This document shows, piece after piece, positions 1 through 6,335 of a stretch of 8,794 nucleotides of DNA. Position numbers and translations under genes: made by a program. Position 1 is the first letter of the stretch, and every line of letters starts with the position of its first letter. A model generated the notes under the pieces. That model was not told the origin of the DNA. It saw only the letters and a program-made list of their open reading frames with translations, and did not search any database. Source of the DNA: Candidatus Omnitrophota bacterium (GTDB taxonomy: Bacteria; Omnitrophota; Gorgyraeia; Zapsychrales; Fredricksoniimonadaceae); the NCBI GenBank assembly GCA_016206745.1, contig JACQQW010000091.1, positions 1-8,794 of the forward strand, read 5' to 3'.

Positions 1-343
1 GCAGGACCTGCGCCGCCCCGATGCCGGTGGCCGCGCAAATGACCAGCCCATACTTGTCAATGGCCGACGGCCTGCCCAGCGGCCCGACGATCCCGGCCAC
101 GGACCGGCCGATGGGCATGGCGCCAAAAGCGGCGCTCGAGGGGCCGATTTCGTGGACAATGAACGAAACCACCCCTTTGCGGTCATCCGCATCGACGACT
201 GCCAAAGGCATGGCATGGTTTTGGGGCATGGGCGTCAGCATCACGAATTGTCCGGGTAAAATTTTTGCGGCCATGGCCGGCGCAGCTATATCAATGCGCT
301 TGATGTCCTGGGCGATGATTTGTTTATGGACAATTTTAAACAT
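1..343 (-). CDS. nfnA: NfnA/SudB-type FAD/NAD(P)-binding reductase subunit, N-terminal part
   Basis: Partial gene; its 3' end lies outside the window. The 114 visible residues begin MFKIVHKQIIAQDIKRI and contain a ferredoxin-reductase-like beta-barrel with PGQFVML (about residues 31-37), MPLAVVDADD, VGPLGRPS, and then the start of the nucleotide-binding fold with a Gly-rich CAATGIGAAQ. This order and spacing fit the small subunit of NADH-dependent ferredoxin:NADP oxidoreductase (NfnA) or sulfide dehydrogenase SudB better than PyrK, though PyrK remains possible. Family members usually have R-x-P-L-T-I at the FAD site; here it is A-M-P-L-A-V, so the usual arginine is missing. The start is the ATG one base after the stop of the upstream lipoprotein gene, so translation is probably coupled; a weak GGAG lies 12 bases upstream inside that gene. 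The NfnB/GltA-like large subunit would be expected just beyond the window edge. Confidence 0.72.
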   Translation of the reverse strand, partial: MFKIVHKQIIAQDIKRIDIAAPAMAAKILPGQFVMLTPMPQNHAMPLAVVDADDRKGVVSFIVHEIGPSSAAFGAMPIGRSVAGIVGPLGRPSAIDKYGLVICAATGIGAAQVL

Positions 344-344
344 T

Positions 345-518
345 TTAGAAGAATACTCCGGGAGGAGGTTTAGGCAGGCTGTTCGCCACCGCCACAGCCT
401 TGCCCAAAAAATTAAAAATCCCCCCCACAATATGAAACGGCAGGCCCAGCAATTCACAACCGCTCAAAGACATCGACATCATGGCCAATAACCCTGCGAA
501 CAGCAGCCGTTTCAGCAT
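345..518 (-). CDS. Small predicted lipoprotein (57 aa)
   Basis: A short gene that is easy to miss. The protein starts MLKRLLFAGLLAMMSMSLSGC: a basic n-region, a hydrophobic core and a lipobox L18-S-G-C21, so a signal-peptidase II substrate with a mature part of only 37 residues. The mature part reads CELLGLPFHIVGGIFNFLG, then KAVAVANSLPKPPPGVFF, that is a hydrophobic glycine-containing segment followed by a proline-rich end. A good Shine-Dalgarno (AGAAGGG, complement of 524-530) sits five bases before the ATG. The stop codon is one base before the flavoprotein ATG and the gene begins 19 bases after the DUF3352-like gene ends, so the three are probably one transcript. I do not recognise a named family and infer only envelope location. 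Confidence 0.78.
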   Translation of the reverse strand: MLKRLLFAGLLAMMSMSLSGCELLGLPFHIVGGIFNFLGKAVAVANSLPKPPPGVFF

Positions 519-523
519 TAAAA

Positions 524-530
524 CCCTTCT
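524..530 (-). promoter_or_regulatory. Shine-Dalgarno of the 57-aa lipoprotein gene
   Basis: AGAAGGG on the minus strand, five bases before the ATG at 518. It supports the small gene being translated. Confidence 0.7.
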
Positions 531-537
531 CTGATAT

Positions 538-2514
538 TTATTTAACCATTAATTCCGATTCAATCATCTTATCATTGACAAAGACCTTTATCCCCTGGGT
601 ATTGACCGTCCCCAGACCTTTTAAAATGGGAATAAAAATATGCTGGGAATTAAACATAAATAATTTTGCCGATTCAGCCTGGGACTCATCATTGGCCGTC
701 AAATCCTCTATTTCATGTTCCTGGGCCGCATAGGCCTTGATGTCCTCCTGCATACTTTCAATTTCCCGCTGCACATGCCCCAGGGAGTCTGCGGCCATTT
801 CCTGTTCTTCAGGGGAAAGGTTTGTTGCGGCTTTGGCTTTTAATTCCTGCAGTTTGTCATGGGCCAATTTAAGTTCAAATCTTTTAGCGGACGCGGACGC
901 AGCCAATTCTTTCTTTTTTTGCCGGCCTTCCTGCCTGTAGGCCGCCGCCGTGGCCACTTGCGACGACAAATATTTATTTCCCCAATCCAGCAAATCATGC
1001 AAACGGCGGACAAATTCCGACACCCTGACAAACGCCATGCCCTGCGCTTTTTGCGCCGCCCCCAGCCCCAGGGCAATAAAGGCCTTGTCCGATTTTAACG
1101 AACGTGAAGGCTCCTGATAGGTATCGATGGATTTCTTCAATAACTGCCGGCTGGTGGCGGCCAATAAATAATTGCCGACGAAACAATAACCGGGGTCCAT
1201 GTTCGCCCCCAAGGGCAAGGACACATAATTAAGGTTGACCTGGCCGTATTTTTCCTCCTGGATCAGGCCAAAAGGGTTCTTTAAAATCTTCCTAAGCAGT
1301 TCATCCGCTTTCCGGGTGTCCTGGACTCTGACAAAGGCCAGCATTCTCGGGTACGGAAACATTCCCAATGTATCAACATCGATCAAATACCCCCCCGCTT
1401 CCCTGCCTAAAACAGGGAGTAAATCCCTGCTGATATTAAACCCCGCGCGTTTTTCCATGCCGCGTTTAAAACGACGGACATGTTCCAATTCGGAAAAACC
1501 GCGCATCCGTTGGCTGCCTTGCCGCCAGATGTCCTTAAAATCATAGCAACCGCTCCATTGGTAAGCGATGATATTCGGCGGGACAAAGTCCAAAGAGGTG
1601 TTTTCTTTAGAATCGCAGGCAGCCATTTGCCGAAAAGAGTCGCCCATGTTTTGCGGTTCAATATCAGCGGTAAATTTATATTTTGCGACTTCGCCCGGCA
1701 AAAATGAAACGGCATATGTTTTGATCCCGGCAGTCCCGGCAAATACCTCCTCCGCCGGGCCTTTCCATAAATCATTAAAGGCCTGGATGTTTAGATATCC
1801 AAACCCTTCTGCCGCGGCATATGCTTTTGACTGGACAGCCGCAAAATACGCGTCCTCTTTCAATGACGGAAGCTTTCTACCGAAAACGTCGATCACCCTG
1901 TTTAATTGTTCCACTGTGTCGGCAGTGGCAATGAGCAAATCATTGATCCTGGTGTATTTAAAGGCCACGTTCTTCTTTGTCATCCGCAGATGGACAATGC
2001 GCTTGTCCTGGTACTGCTCTTGCCTGGTGGTGATTGCTTCCCCCCATTGGGAGGAAAGACGGCTGACGAATTCCGCGGCTTGCACCGACGGCGCCAGGCG
2101 CAAGACCAGCAACACCCCAAAAGCCCCATTAGGGTCTTTAAGTGGGTCAACGCCTTTATGCCTGTACACTGCGACGGCAATTTCTTTTTGCAAAAATTTC
2201 TGTATAAGAGGATTATCAAAAAACGAAACAATCTCTTTACGCAGGCGTTCCATTTGACTGATCCTGGCCGCCGGGATTTTATTGCGGGCCAATACCTTGG
2301 GCATATCAATGGCGGCGATATTTTTCCAGAATTCAGATTGCGTCCCATTGCGCCAATGAGCGGCCGGATGGGCCAGGCGGGCATAAGCCACCGCGCCCGA
2401 CGGCAGGATCTGTTCAATGGCCAATTTAGGGCTATACAATAAATATAAAAACCATCCGCCCGCGATCACAATGGGGACCAAAAGGATCGCGATTAGAATT
2501 TTGATTTTCTTCAT
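538..2514 (-). CDS. Membrane-anchored DUF3352-like protein with C-terminal coiled coil
   Basis: 658 residues, function unknown. A short basic start (MKKIK) and a hydrophobic segment at about 6-27 give one N-terminal membrane anchor with the rest outside the cytoplasm. The body resembles DUF3352 proteins and contains an internal duplication. Residues 193-226 (LLIATADTVEQLNRVIDVFG ... LKEDAYFAA) match residues 449-482 (YLLAATSRQLLKKSIDTY ... LKSDKAFIAL). The segments before them, GVLLVLRLAPS and MLAFVRVQDT, also correspond. Residues about 525-605 are rich in K, E, Q and A with heptad-like spacing and probably form a coiled coil inserted before a final beta-rich tail. Its promoter is seen directly upstream and predicts a transcript starting about 2 bases before the ATG, with no Shine-Dalgarno. 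It heads a unit with a lipoprotein and a flavoprotein, which suggests an envelope role but does not define one. Confidence 0.85.
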   Translation of the reverse strand: MKKIKILIAILLVPIVIAGGWFLYLLYSPKLAIEQILPSGAVAYARLAHPAAHWRNGTQSEFWKNIAAIDMPKVLARNKIPAARISQMERLRKEIVSFFDNPLIQKFLQKEIAVAVYRHKGVDPLKDPNGAFGVLLVLRLAPSVQAAEFVSRLSSQWGEAITTRQEQYQDKRIVHLRMTKKNVAFKYTRINDLLIATADTVEQLNRVIDVFGRKLPSLKEDAYFAAVQSKAYAAAEGFGYLNIQAFNDLWKGPAEEVFAGTAGIKTYAVSFLPGEVAKYKFTADIEPQNMGDSFRQMAACDSKENTSLDFVPPNIIAYQWSGCYDFKDIWRQGSQRMRGFSELEHVRRFKRGMEKRAGFNISRDLLPVLGREAGGYLIDVDTLGMFPYPRMLAFVRVQDTRKADELLRKILKNPFGLIQEEKYGQVNLNYVSLPLGANMDPGYCFVGNYLLAATSRQLLKKSIDTYQEPSRSLKSDKAFIALGLGAAQKAQGMAFVRVSEFVRRLHDLLDWGNKYLSSQVATAAAYRQEGRQKKKELAASASAKRFELKLAHDKLQELKAKAATNLSPEEQEMAADSLGHVQREIESMQEDIKAYAAQEHEIEDLTANDESQAESAKLFMFNSQHIFIPILKGLGTVNTQGIKVFVNDKMIESELMVK

Positions 2515-2520
2515 TAATTT

Positions 2521-2560
2521 TAATTATAGTTTCCCTGCCCGGCGGCGTCAATTAATAAAC
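2521..2560 (-). repeat. 40-bp promoter repeat, copy A
   Basis: Matches 3875-3914 at 37 of 40 positions with no gaps. All three differences fall in the promoter spacer (2535, 2537, 2542). Both copies lie in the same orientation immediately upstream of a minus-strand gene. The conserved ends hold the -35 and -10 boxes and an AT-rich upstream flank. Confidence 0.85.
2523..2551 (-). promoter_or_regulatory. Sigma-70 promoter of the DUF3352-like gene
   Basis: On the minus strand: -35 TTGACG (2551-2546), a 17-base spacer and -10 TATAAT (2528-2523). The expected start of transcription is near 2516, two bases before the ATG at 2514, so the messenger would be effectively leaderless. An AT-rich flank (GTTTATTAA) precedes the -35. 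Confidence 0.85.
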
Positions 2561-2607
2561 AGGGCGCTATTTTCAAATCCCGAAAAAATCCCGCGCGTTT
2601 GGAATTC

Positions 2608-3027
2608 TTACTCAATAAACTCAATCGTCCGAAAATATTTTCTGGCCGCAAGATAAAGCTTTCGATCGGCCGCGCAAAAAACGTCCGCCGCGGAGGTCAC
2701 GGCCGCGGCCAATTGGATGGAATCCTGCGACCTCAATGGAAACTCTTCTAAAATTTTAACGGCAATTTCTTCCAGGGCGCTGTTCCAGGCCACGACATGA
2801 AAAAAGGTGTAATCCTCTTTAAGCATTTTAAAGACCGTCTTTAACGAAGACACATCCAGAAGCCCCTCTCTTTTGATCCTGTAAAACGCGTGATGGGTTT
2901 CAATCCACGTGACCGGAGAAACAATGACCGTGCTGGCCTTTGCCAGCAATGCCGCCAGCCGTGCCGCCCCTTGCTCTTCAACAATATATTTCTTCACAAG
3001 AACGGAGGTGTCCAGAAAAAGCTTCAT
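2608..3027 (-). CDS. vapC: VapC-type PIN-domain toxin
   Basis: A 139-residue single PIN domain, typical VapC size. The acidic active-site set is complete by position: D6 in LFLDTSVLVK, E43 in VTWIETHHAF, D102 in LRSQDSIQLAAA and D121 in FCAADRKL. PIN toxins are Mg2+/Mn2+-dependent ribonucleases, most often cutting tRNA or rRNA; the target here cannot be read from sequence. Its ATG overlaps the antitoxin stop by four bases (ATGA at 3027-3024), the standard coupled arrangement in which antitoxin is made first. The stop lies about 50 bases before the promoter of the next minus-strand gene, with no obvious terminator between, so some read-through is possible. Confidence 0.92.
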   Translation of the reverse strand: MKLFLDTSVLVKKYIVEEQGAARLAALLAKASTVIVSPVTWIETHHAFYRIKREGLLDVSSLKTVFKMLKEDYTFFHVVAWNSALEEIAVKILEEFPLRSQDSIQLAAAVTSAADVFCAADRKLYLAARKYFRTIEFIE

Positions 3028-3260
3028 CCCCGTTCCTCATCCCGGTATTTGACAATTTGTTTCGAGGCCATGACGCCGCCTTTTAGGCGCACTTTAGGGG
3101 CGACCATTTTCCATGAAGGCATTTCAATGTTTTCATTCCGGGGAATGATTTCCGCCACGGGTTTATTGCGGACCATCACGACCACCCTGTCCCCTTGCTC
3201 GACCCTTTTTAAATAACCGGCGAAGTTGTGTGTAAGTTCACGGACATTAACAGCGACCAT
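3024..3260 (-). CDS. Phd/YefM-type antitoxin
   Basis: 78 residues. The N-terminal half, MVAVNVRELTHNFAGYLKRV followed by EQGDRVVVMVRNKPVAEIIP, is the Phd/YefM DNA-binding and dimer fold. The charged C-terminal tail (about 45-78) would wrap and neutralise the PIN toxin encoded next. The start is well supported by a strong Shine-Dalgarno, GAGGAGGGA, four bases before the ATG. The stop overlaps the toxin start. Antitoxins of this family repress their own operon by binding palindromes, and such a site is visible upstream at 3283-3309. Phd-type antitoxins are known partners of Doc, RelE and PIN toxins, so this pairing is normal. Confidence 0.9.
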   Translation of the reverse strand: MVAVNVRELTHNFAGYLKRVEQGDRVVVMVRNKPVAEIIPRNENIEMPSWKMVAPKVRLKGGVMASKQIVKYRDEERG

Positions 3261-3264
3261 AAAT

Positions 3265-3272
3265 CCCTCCTC
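3265..3272 (-). promoter_or_regulatory. Strong Shine-Dalgarno of the Phd-type antitoxin gene
   Basis: GAGGAGGG on the minus strand, four bases before the ATG at 3260. It contrasts with the three genes in this window that lack any leader. Confidence 0.8.
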
Positions 3273-3282
3273 TATGCTTAAA

Positions 3283-3309
3283 GTCTAACATATATCAGAC
3301 ATTATGTCT
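3283..3309. promoter_or_regulatory. Candidate operator of the Phd-PIN module
   Basis: Two inverted repeats share half-sites. AGACAT-T-ATGTCT is a perfect 13-base palindrome at 3297-3309, and GTCT (3283-3286) pairs with AGAC (3297-3300) across an AT-rich centre. On the antitoxin strand this lies 23-49 bases before the ATG, where an autorepressor would act. I could not fix a confident -35/-10 pair; the CATAAT (3306-3301) within the palindrome is a possible -10. Confidence 0.5.
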
Positions 3310-3320
3310 ACATCTTATGT

Positions 3321-3341
3321 GGTCTTTCCCGGTCTTTACCC
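3321..3341. repeat. Small tandem repeat beside the palindrome
   Basis: GGTCTTTCCC is followed directly by GGTCTTTACCC, two imperfect copies of a 10-11 base unit. It abuts the left arm of the long hairpin and may belong to the same element. Confidence 0.5.
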
Positions 3342-3384
3342 TAATTCGGGGACACGTACAGAAACCGTACATGTCCCCGAATTA
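3342..3384. repeat. REP-like palindromic hairpin element
   Basis: Left arm TAATTCGGGGACACGTAC (3342-3359), a seven-base loop, and right arm GTACATGTCCCCGAATTA (3367-3384). The 18-bp stem has one mismatch, which is a G-U pair in RNA. TTCGGGGACA palindromes of this sort recur in genomes carrying REP-associated Y1 (IS200-like) transposases, so I read it as a REP-type or IS200/IS605-type hairpin without its transposase. No T-run follows on either strand, so it is not a standard terminator. Its right arm supplies the stop codon of the hydrolase stump next to it. Confidence 0.7.
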
Positions 3385-3441
3385 GCGCAATTGGGCGCTG
3401 TCCCTTTGGTCCACATGCGCGTGGGTGTCAATGATCGTCAT
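3382..3441 (-). pseudogene. 5' stump of a metal-dependent hydrolase gene (TatD/amidohydrolase-like)
   Basis: An ATG at 3441 overlaps the dtd stop in the ATGA manner typical of operon partners and opens a 19-codon frame reading [19 protein letters not shown]. The opening I-I-D-T-H-A-H-x-D is the N-terminal HxH metal-binding signature of TatD nucleases and related amidohydrolases. The frame ends with a TAA contributed by the palindromic element at 3342-3384, and nothing resembling the rest of such a protein follows. The likely history is a dtd-hydrolase operon cut short by insertion or recombination at the palindrome. A chance short ORF is the alternative; the combination of motif, position and ATGA overlap argues against it. 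Confidence 0.5.
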
Positions 3442-3869
3442 AAAATAAATGTCACCGGACCATCATTGACCAAGCTTACGTCCATCATAGCGCGAAAACG
3501 GCCGGTGGCCACCTGAACATTTTGTTTTTTCAATTGGGCCACAAAATAATTATATAACTTTTCGCCTTTGGCAGGGTCCGCCGCATCGTCAAACGAAGGC
3601 CTGCGGCCCTTGTCACATTTGCCCAACAAGGTAAACTGGGAAACCACCAGGAATGCGCCCCCAACGTCAGGCGCAGCCAGGTTCATTTTACCGGCGCCGT
3701 CCTCAAATATCCTTAATGCGGCGATCTTTTCCACCAAGCGGTCCGCGTCCGCAGGCGCATCGGCCTTGGCAATGCCCAAAAAAACCAGCATCCCCGGCCC
3801 GATTTTGCCCACAACTTCACTGCCCACATTTACCTGGGCCTGTTTGACCCTTTGAATAACAAGGCGCAT
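3438..3869 (-). CDS. dtd: D-aminoacyl-tRNA deacylase (DTD)
   Basis: 143 residues, matching the usual 145 or so. DTD hydrolyses D-aminoacyl-tRNAs (and Gly-tRNA-Ala), protecting translation from wrong-handed amino acids; it acts in the cytoplasm as a dimer. The two signature motifs are present: SQFTLLGKC...GRRPSF beginning at residue 77 and NDGPVTF with the Gly-cisPro pair at 137-138. I chose the ATG at 3869 ([13 protein letters not shown]), which matches the family start. A longer frame from 3905 would run through the promoter. The promoter upstream places the transcript start at about 3870, so the message is leaderless and there is no Shine-Dalgarno. The gene is divergent from the helicase and its stop overlaps the hydrolase stump. 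Confidence 0.95.
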   Translation of the reverse strand: MRLVIQRVKQAQVNVGSEVVGKIGPGMLVFLGIAKADAPADADRLVEKIAALRIFEDGAGKMNLAAPDVGGAFLVVSQFTLLGKCDKGRRPSFDDAADPAKGEKLYNYFVAQLKKQNVQVATGRFRAMMDVSLVNDGPVTFIL

Positions 3870-3874
3870 TTTTG

Positions 3875-3914
3875 TAATTATAGTTTCCATTCCCGTCGGC
3901 GTCAATTAATAAAC
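3875..3914 (-). repeat. 40-bp promoter repeat, copy B
   Basis: The partner of 2521-2560, 37 of 40 identical, with changes only at spacer positions 3889, 3891 and 3896. It lies directly upstream of dtd. Confidence 0.85.
3877..3905 (-). promoter_or_regulatory. Sigma-70 promoter of dtd
   Basis: On the minus strand: -35 TTGACG (3905-3900), a 17-base spacer, -10 TATAAT (3882-3877). Seven bases separate the -10 from the ATG, so transcription should start at 3870 or at the A of the start codon itself. Confidence 0.88.
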
Positions 3915-3941
3915 CAATAAACCTCATTTTCCGGCGTTAAA

Positions 3942-3970
3942 TTGACAATGCCGGCAATTTATGTTACAAA
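3942..3970 (+). promoter_or_regulatory. Sigma-70 promoter of the Hel308-like helicase gene
   Basis: -35 TTGACA (3942-3947), a 17-base spacer, -10 TACAAA (3965-3970). With normal spacing the first transcribed base is 3977, exactly the A of the second in-frame ATG. This makes 3977 the likely start codon and the messenger leaderless. The upstream ATG at 3971 would fall outside the transcript. Confidence 0.72.
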
Positions 3971-3976
3971 ATGAGC

Positions 3977-6211
3977 ATGAATGTTAAAGAATTGCTGCAA
4001 AAATATTCCTTTCCCCAAACCGTCATCGACATTTTTGAACAGGAAGGCATCACCACCCTGCACCCGCCCCAGGCAGAGGCCATACACAAAGGGGTTTTGG
4101 ATAAAAAAAATGTGGTGATGGCGGTGCCCACGGCGGCCGGGAAAACTTTGATTGCGGAACTGGCTTTGCTCAAATCCGTCCTGCATGAAAACGGGCGGGC
4201 GCTTTATATCGCGCCTTTAAAGGCCTTGGCCAGCGAAAAATACCACGACTTTAAAAGGAAATACGAACGCTTAGGGATCAGCGTTGGGATCGCCACCGGC
4301 GACCTGGATTCGCCGGGCAAATACCTGGATAAATACAATGTGCTGATCGCCACCGCCGAAAAAGTTGATTCGCTCTTGCGTTCCAAGTCGACCTGGCTGA
4401 TCAATAATTTATCCCTGATCATTTTAGATGAAGTCCATTTCATCGACGACGAACACCGCGGGCCCACCCTGGAAATCCTGATCACGCGCATCAAACAAAT
4501 GAAGCCCGGCATCCAAATCCTGGCGCTGTCGGCCACCATCAGCAATGCCCGGGAAATCGCCGGTTGGCTGAAGGCGGAACTGGCCTTAAGCCATTGGCGG
4601 CCCATCCCTTTAAAAGAAGGCGTTTATTACAATGAACGCATCACCTTTAACAATGATTCCGTGCGTTTAGTCAAAGAAGATGCGGATGAAGACCTTAATA
4701 AATTAACGCTCGACACCCTGCGCGGCGGCGGGCAGGTCCTGGTGTTTGTCAATTCCCGGCGCAGCGCCCAGGCGGCCAGCCGTGAATTGTGCGGCAGCGT
4801 CGGCGGCCTTTTAAATTCCAAAGAAAGAATATTGCTCAAAGACCTCGCCAAAGAAATCGCCAATGATCCCGGGGCCACCAAGGTCTGCGTGAAACTGGCC
4901 GATACCATTGCCAACGGCGCGGCATTTCACCATGCGGGACTGACCCCTAAACAGCGCCATTTGATCGAAGATTATTTCAAAAAAAATATCATCAAAGTGA
5001 TTTGTTCAACTCCGACTTTAGCCGCAGGTGTCAACTTACCCGCCCGGCGGGCGATCATCCGCGACTGCAAACGTTATGCCAGCGGCTTGGGCTCGGTGTA
5101 TATCCCCACCTCCGAATATAAACAATGCGCGGGACGCGCCGGACGGCCGCAATACGACGATTACGGGGAAGCGGTGATCATGGCCAAGTCCCTTTCCGAA
5201 CAAAATGCCCTGTTTGAAAAATTCATTTTGGCCAAACCTGAACCCATCACGTCCAAATTAGGCTCGGAAGGGGCTTTGCGCATCCATGTTTTGTCTTCGG
5301 TGGCCGCCGGATACGTGCATGACATCAACGGCATGTTTGATTTTTTAAGCCAGACCTTCCTGGCTTATCAGCGCCGGGGACTAAACCTGATCGGGCTGAT
5401 CGGTGAAATTTTTGACTTTCTACAGCAGAACGGTTTTATCGATAAAAGCGGGTTCCGGTTTTTCACCACGCCATTGGGCAACACCACCAGCCGCCTGTAC
5501 ATCGACCCCATCACCGCGCTCACCCTGAGGGATGGGCTTAGAAAAATCCATGACGGCAAGTCCTTCTCGGACCTGGGAATTTTACATTTGATGGCCTGCT
5601 GCCCGGACAGTGAAATGTTGAGCGTCGGCAAGAAAGACCATGGTGAATTGGAGGAACTTGGCCAAAGGGTGGATGACGAATTGCTTCTAAAACCTGCGGA
5701 CCTGCCCATGCTGGAAGACGCTTATACATTTTACGCCACTTTGAAGACCATGTGGCTGATGGGCCGCTGGATCGACGAGGAAAAGGAAGAAACGCTGTGC
5801 GATGAGTTCAATGTCGGGCCCGGGGACATTTACCGCCATGTGGAAAGCGCCCAATGGCTGCTGCACGCGGCGGGCAATATCGCGGAACTCAACCACTACA
5901 AAAAAATCACCTTCGTCCTGGCAACCCTGCGCCGGCGGGTGCGTTACGGCATCAAAGAAGAACTCCTGGAACTGGCCAGCCTGCATGGCGTGGGCCGCGT
6001 CCGGGCGCGGCAATTGTTCAGCCACGGTTATCACAAACTCCAGGACCTGAAACTGGCCTCCGCCGATGCCTTGGGCACCATCAAAAGCATCGGCAAGTCC
6101 CTGGCCCGCGACATCGTGGCCCAAGCCCACGAACCAACCTTCAAATCCCGCCGATTTGCCGCATCTGCGCCGCCGCCTCAGGAGGCGGAACCTGCGGAAT
6201 GGAAAGATTAA
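3977..6211 (+). CDS. hel308: Hel308/HelQ-type Ski2-family DNA helicase
   Basis: 744 residues from the ATG at 3977 (746 from 3971); positions here count from 3971. Hel308 proteins are ATP-dependent 3'-5' helicases that act on stalled or broken forks, best known in archaea. All SF2 motifs are visible: Q-like LHPPQAEAI (30-38), Walker A VPTAAGKT (52-59, K58), [11 protein letters not shown] (80-90), [12 protein letters not shown] (126-137), DEVH (153-156), LSATISN (186-192), [11 protein letters not shown] (258-268), FHHAGL (319-324), [14 protein letters not shown] (347-360) and QCAGRAGR (385-392). A winged helix (about 410-505), a ratchet helical domain (about 505-660) and a C-terminal helix-hairpin-helix [12 protein letters not shown] (672-683) complete the Hel308 plan. 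These motifs match archaeal Hel308 far more closely than bacterial Lhr or RecQ. The 3977 start fits both the family N-terminus (MxVxEL) and the promoter. The tail (about 731-746) is proline/glutamate-rich. Confidence 0.93.
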   Translation: MNVKELLQKYSFPQTVIDIFEQEGITTLHPPQAEAIHKGVLDKKNVVMAVPTAAGKTLIAELALLKSVLHENGRALYIAPLKALASEKYHDFKRKYERLGISVGIATGDLDSPGKYLDKYNVLIATAEKVDSLLRSKSTWLINNLSLIILDEVHFIDDEHRGPTLEILITRIKQMKPGIQILALSATISNAREIAGWLKAELALSHWRPIPLKEGVYYNERITFNNDSVRLVKEDADEDLNKLTLDTLRGGGQVLVFVNSRRSAQAASRELCGSVGGLLNSKERILLKDLAKEIANDPGATKVCVKLADTIANGAAFHHAGLTPKQRHLIEDYFKKNIIKVICSTPTLAAGVNLPARRAIIRDCKRYASGLGSVYIPTSEYKQCAGRAGRPQYDDYGEAVIMAKSLSEQNALFEKFILAKPEPITSKLGSEGALRIHVLSSVAAGYVHDINGMFDFLSQTFLAYQRRGLNLIGLIGEIFDFLQQNGFIDKSGFRFFTTPLGNTTSRLYIDPITALTLRDGLRKIHDGKSFSDLGILHLMACCPDSEMLSVGKKDHGELEELGQRVDDELLLKPADLPMLEDAYTFYATLKTMWLMGRWIDEEKEETLCDEFNVGPGDIYRHVESAQWLLHAAGNIAELNHYKKITFVLATLRRRVRYGIKEELLELASLHGVGRVRARQLFSHGYHKLQDLKLASADALGTIKSIGKSLARDIVAQAHEPTFKSRRFAASAPPPQEAEPAEWKD
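6173..6188. repeat. Short palindrome inside the helicase C-terminal codons
   Basis: CCGCCT-CAGG-AGGCGG, a six-bp stem with a four-base loop, encodes part of the proline/glutamate-rich tail beyond the conserved domain. It has no T-run. It could be a small dispersed palindrome that extended the reading frame, or chance in G+C-rich sequence. Confidence 0.35.
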
Positions 6212-6335
6212 ATTTCGATGGTGTATGAATCCATGAACGATTTTATCCGGCTGCTAAACGCCGTTTAAACCACTCTTCTCAATCCGTCAAGAAAAGCAAT
6301 AATAGCAGCATCTTTAAAATGAATCGCTTTGCCAT

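Noticed and set aside
360..368. GGGAGGAGG on the plus strand as a ribosome site
   Set aside because: It is the complement of the codons for the PPPG end of the small lipoprotein, and no credible plus-strand gene follows.
1568..2442. Long plus-strand open frames across the DUF3352-like gene
   Set aside because: They are opposite-strand shadows of a well-supported coding gene with promoter, and lack ribosome sites or recognisable domains.
3342..3384. The hairpin as a rho-independent terminator for dtd
   Set aside because: No T-run follows the stem on either strand.
3870..3905. Longer dtd start (12 extra codons)
   Set aside because: It would be translated from inside the -35/-10 region of the dtd promoter, and DTD proteins start at MRxVIQRV.
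3971..3976. Helicase start at the first ATG
   Set aside because: The -10 box ends at 3970, so this ATG would lie upstream of the transcript start; the next ATG fits the family N-terminus. It cannot be fully excluded if transcription starts earlier.
6212..6335. Terminator between the converging helicase and PIN genes
   Set aside because: No stem followed by a T-run on either strand; only weak short inverted repeats.
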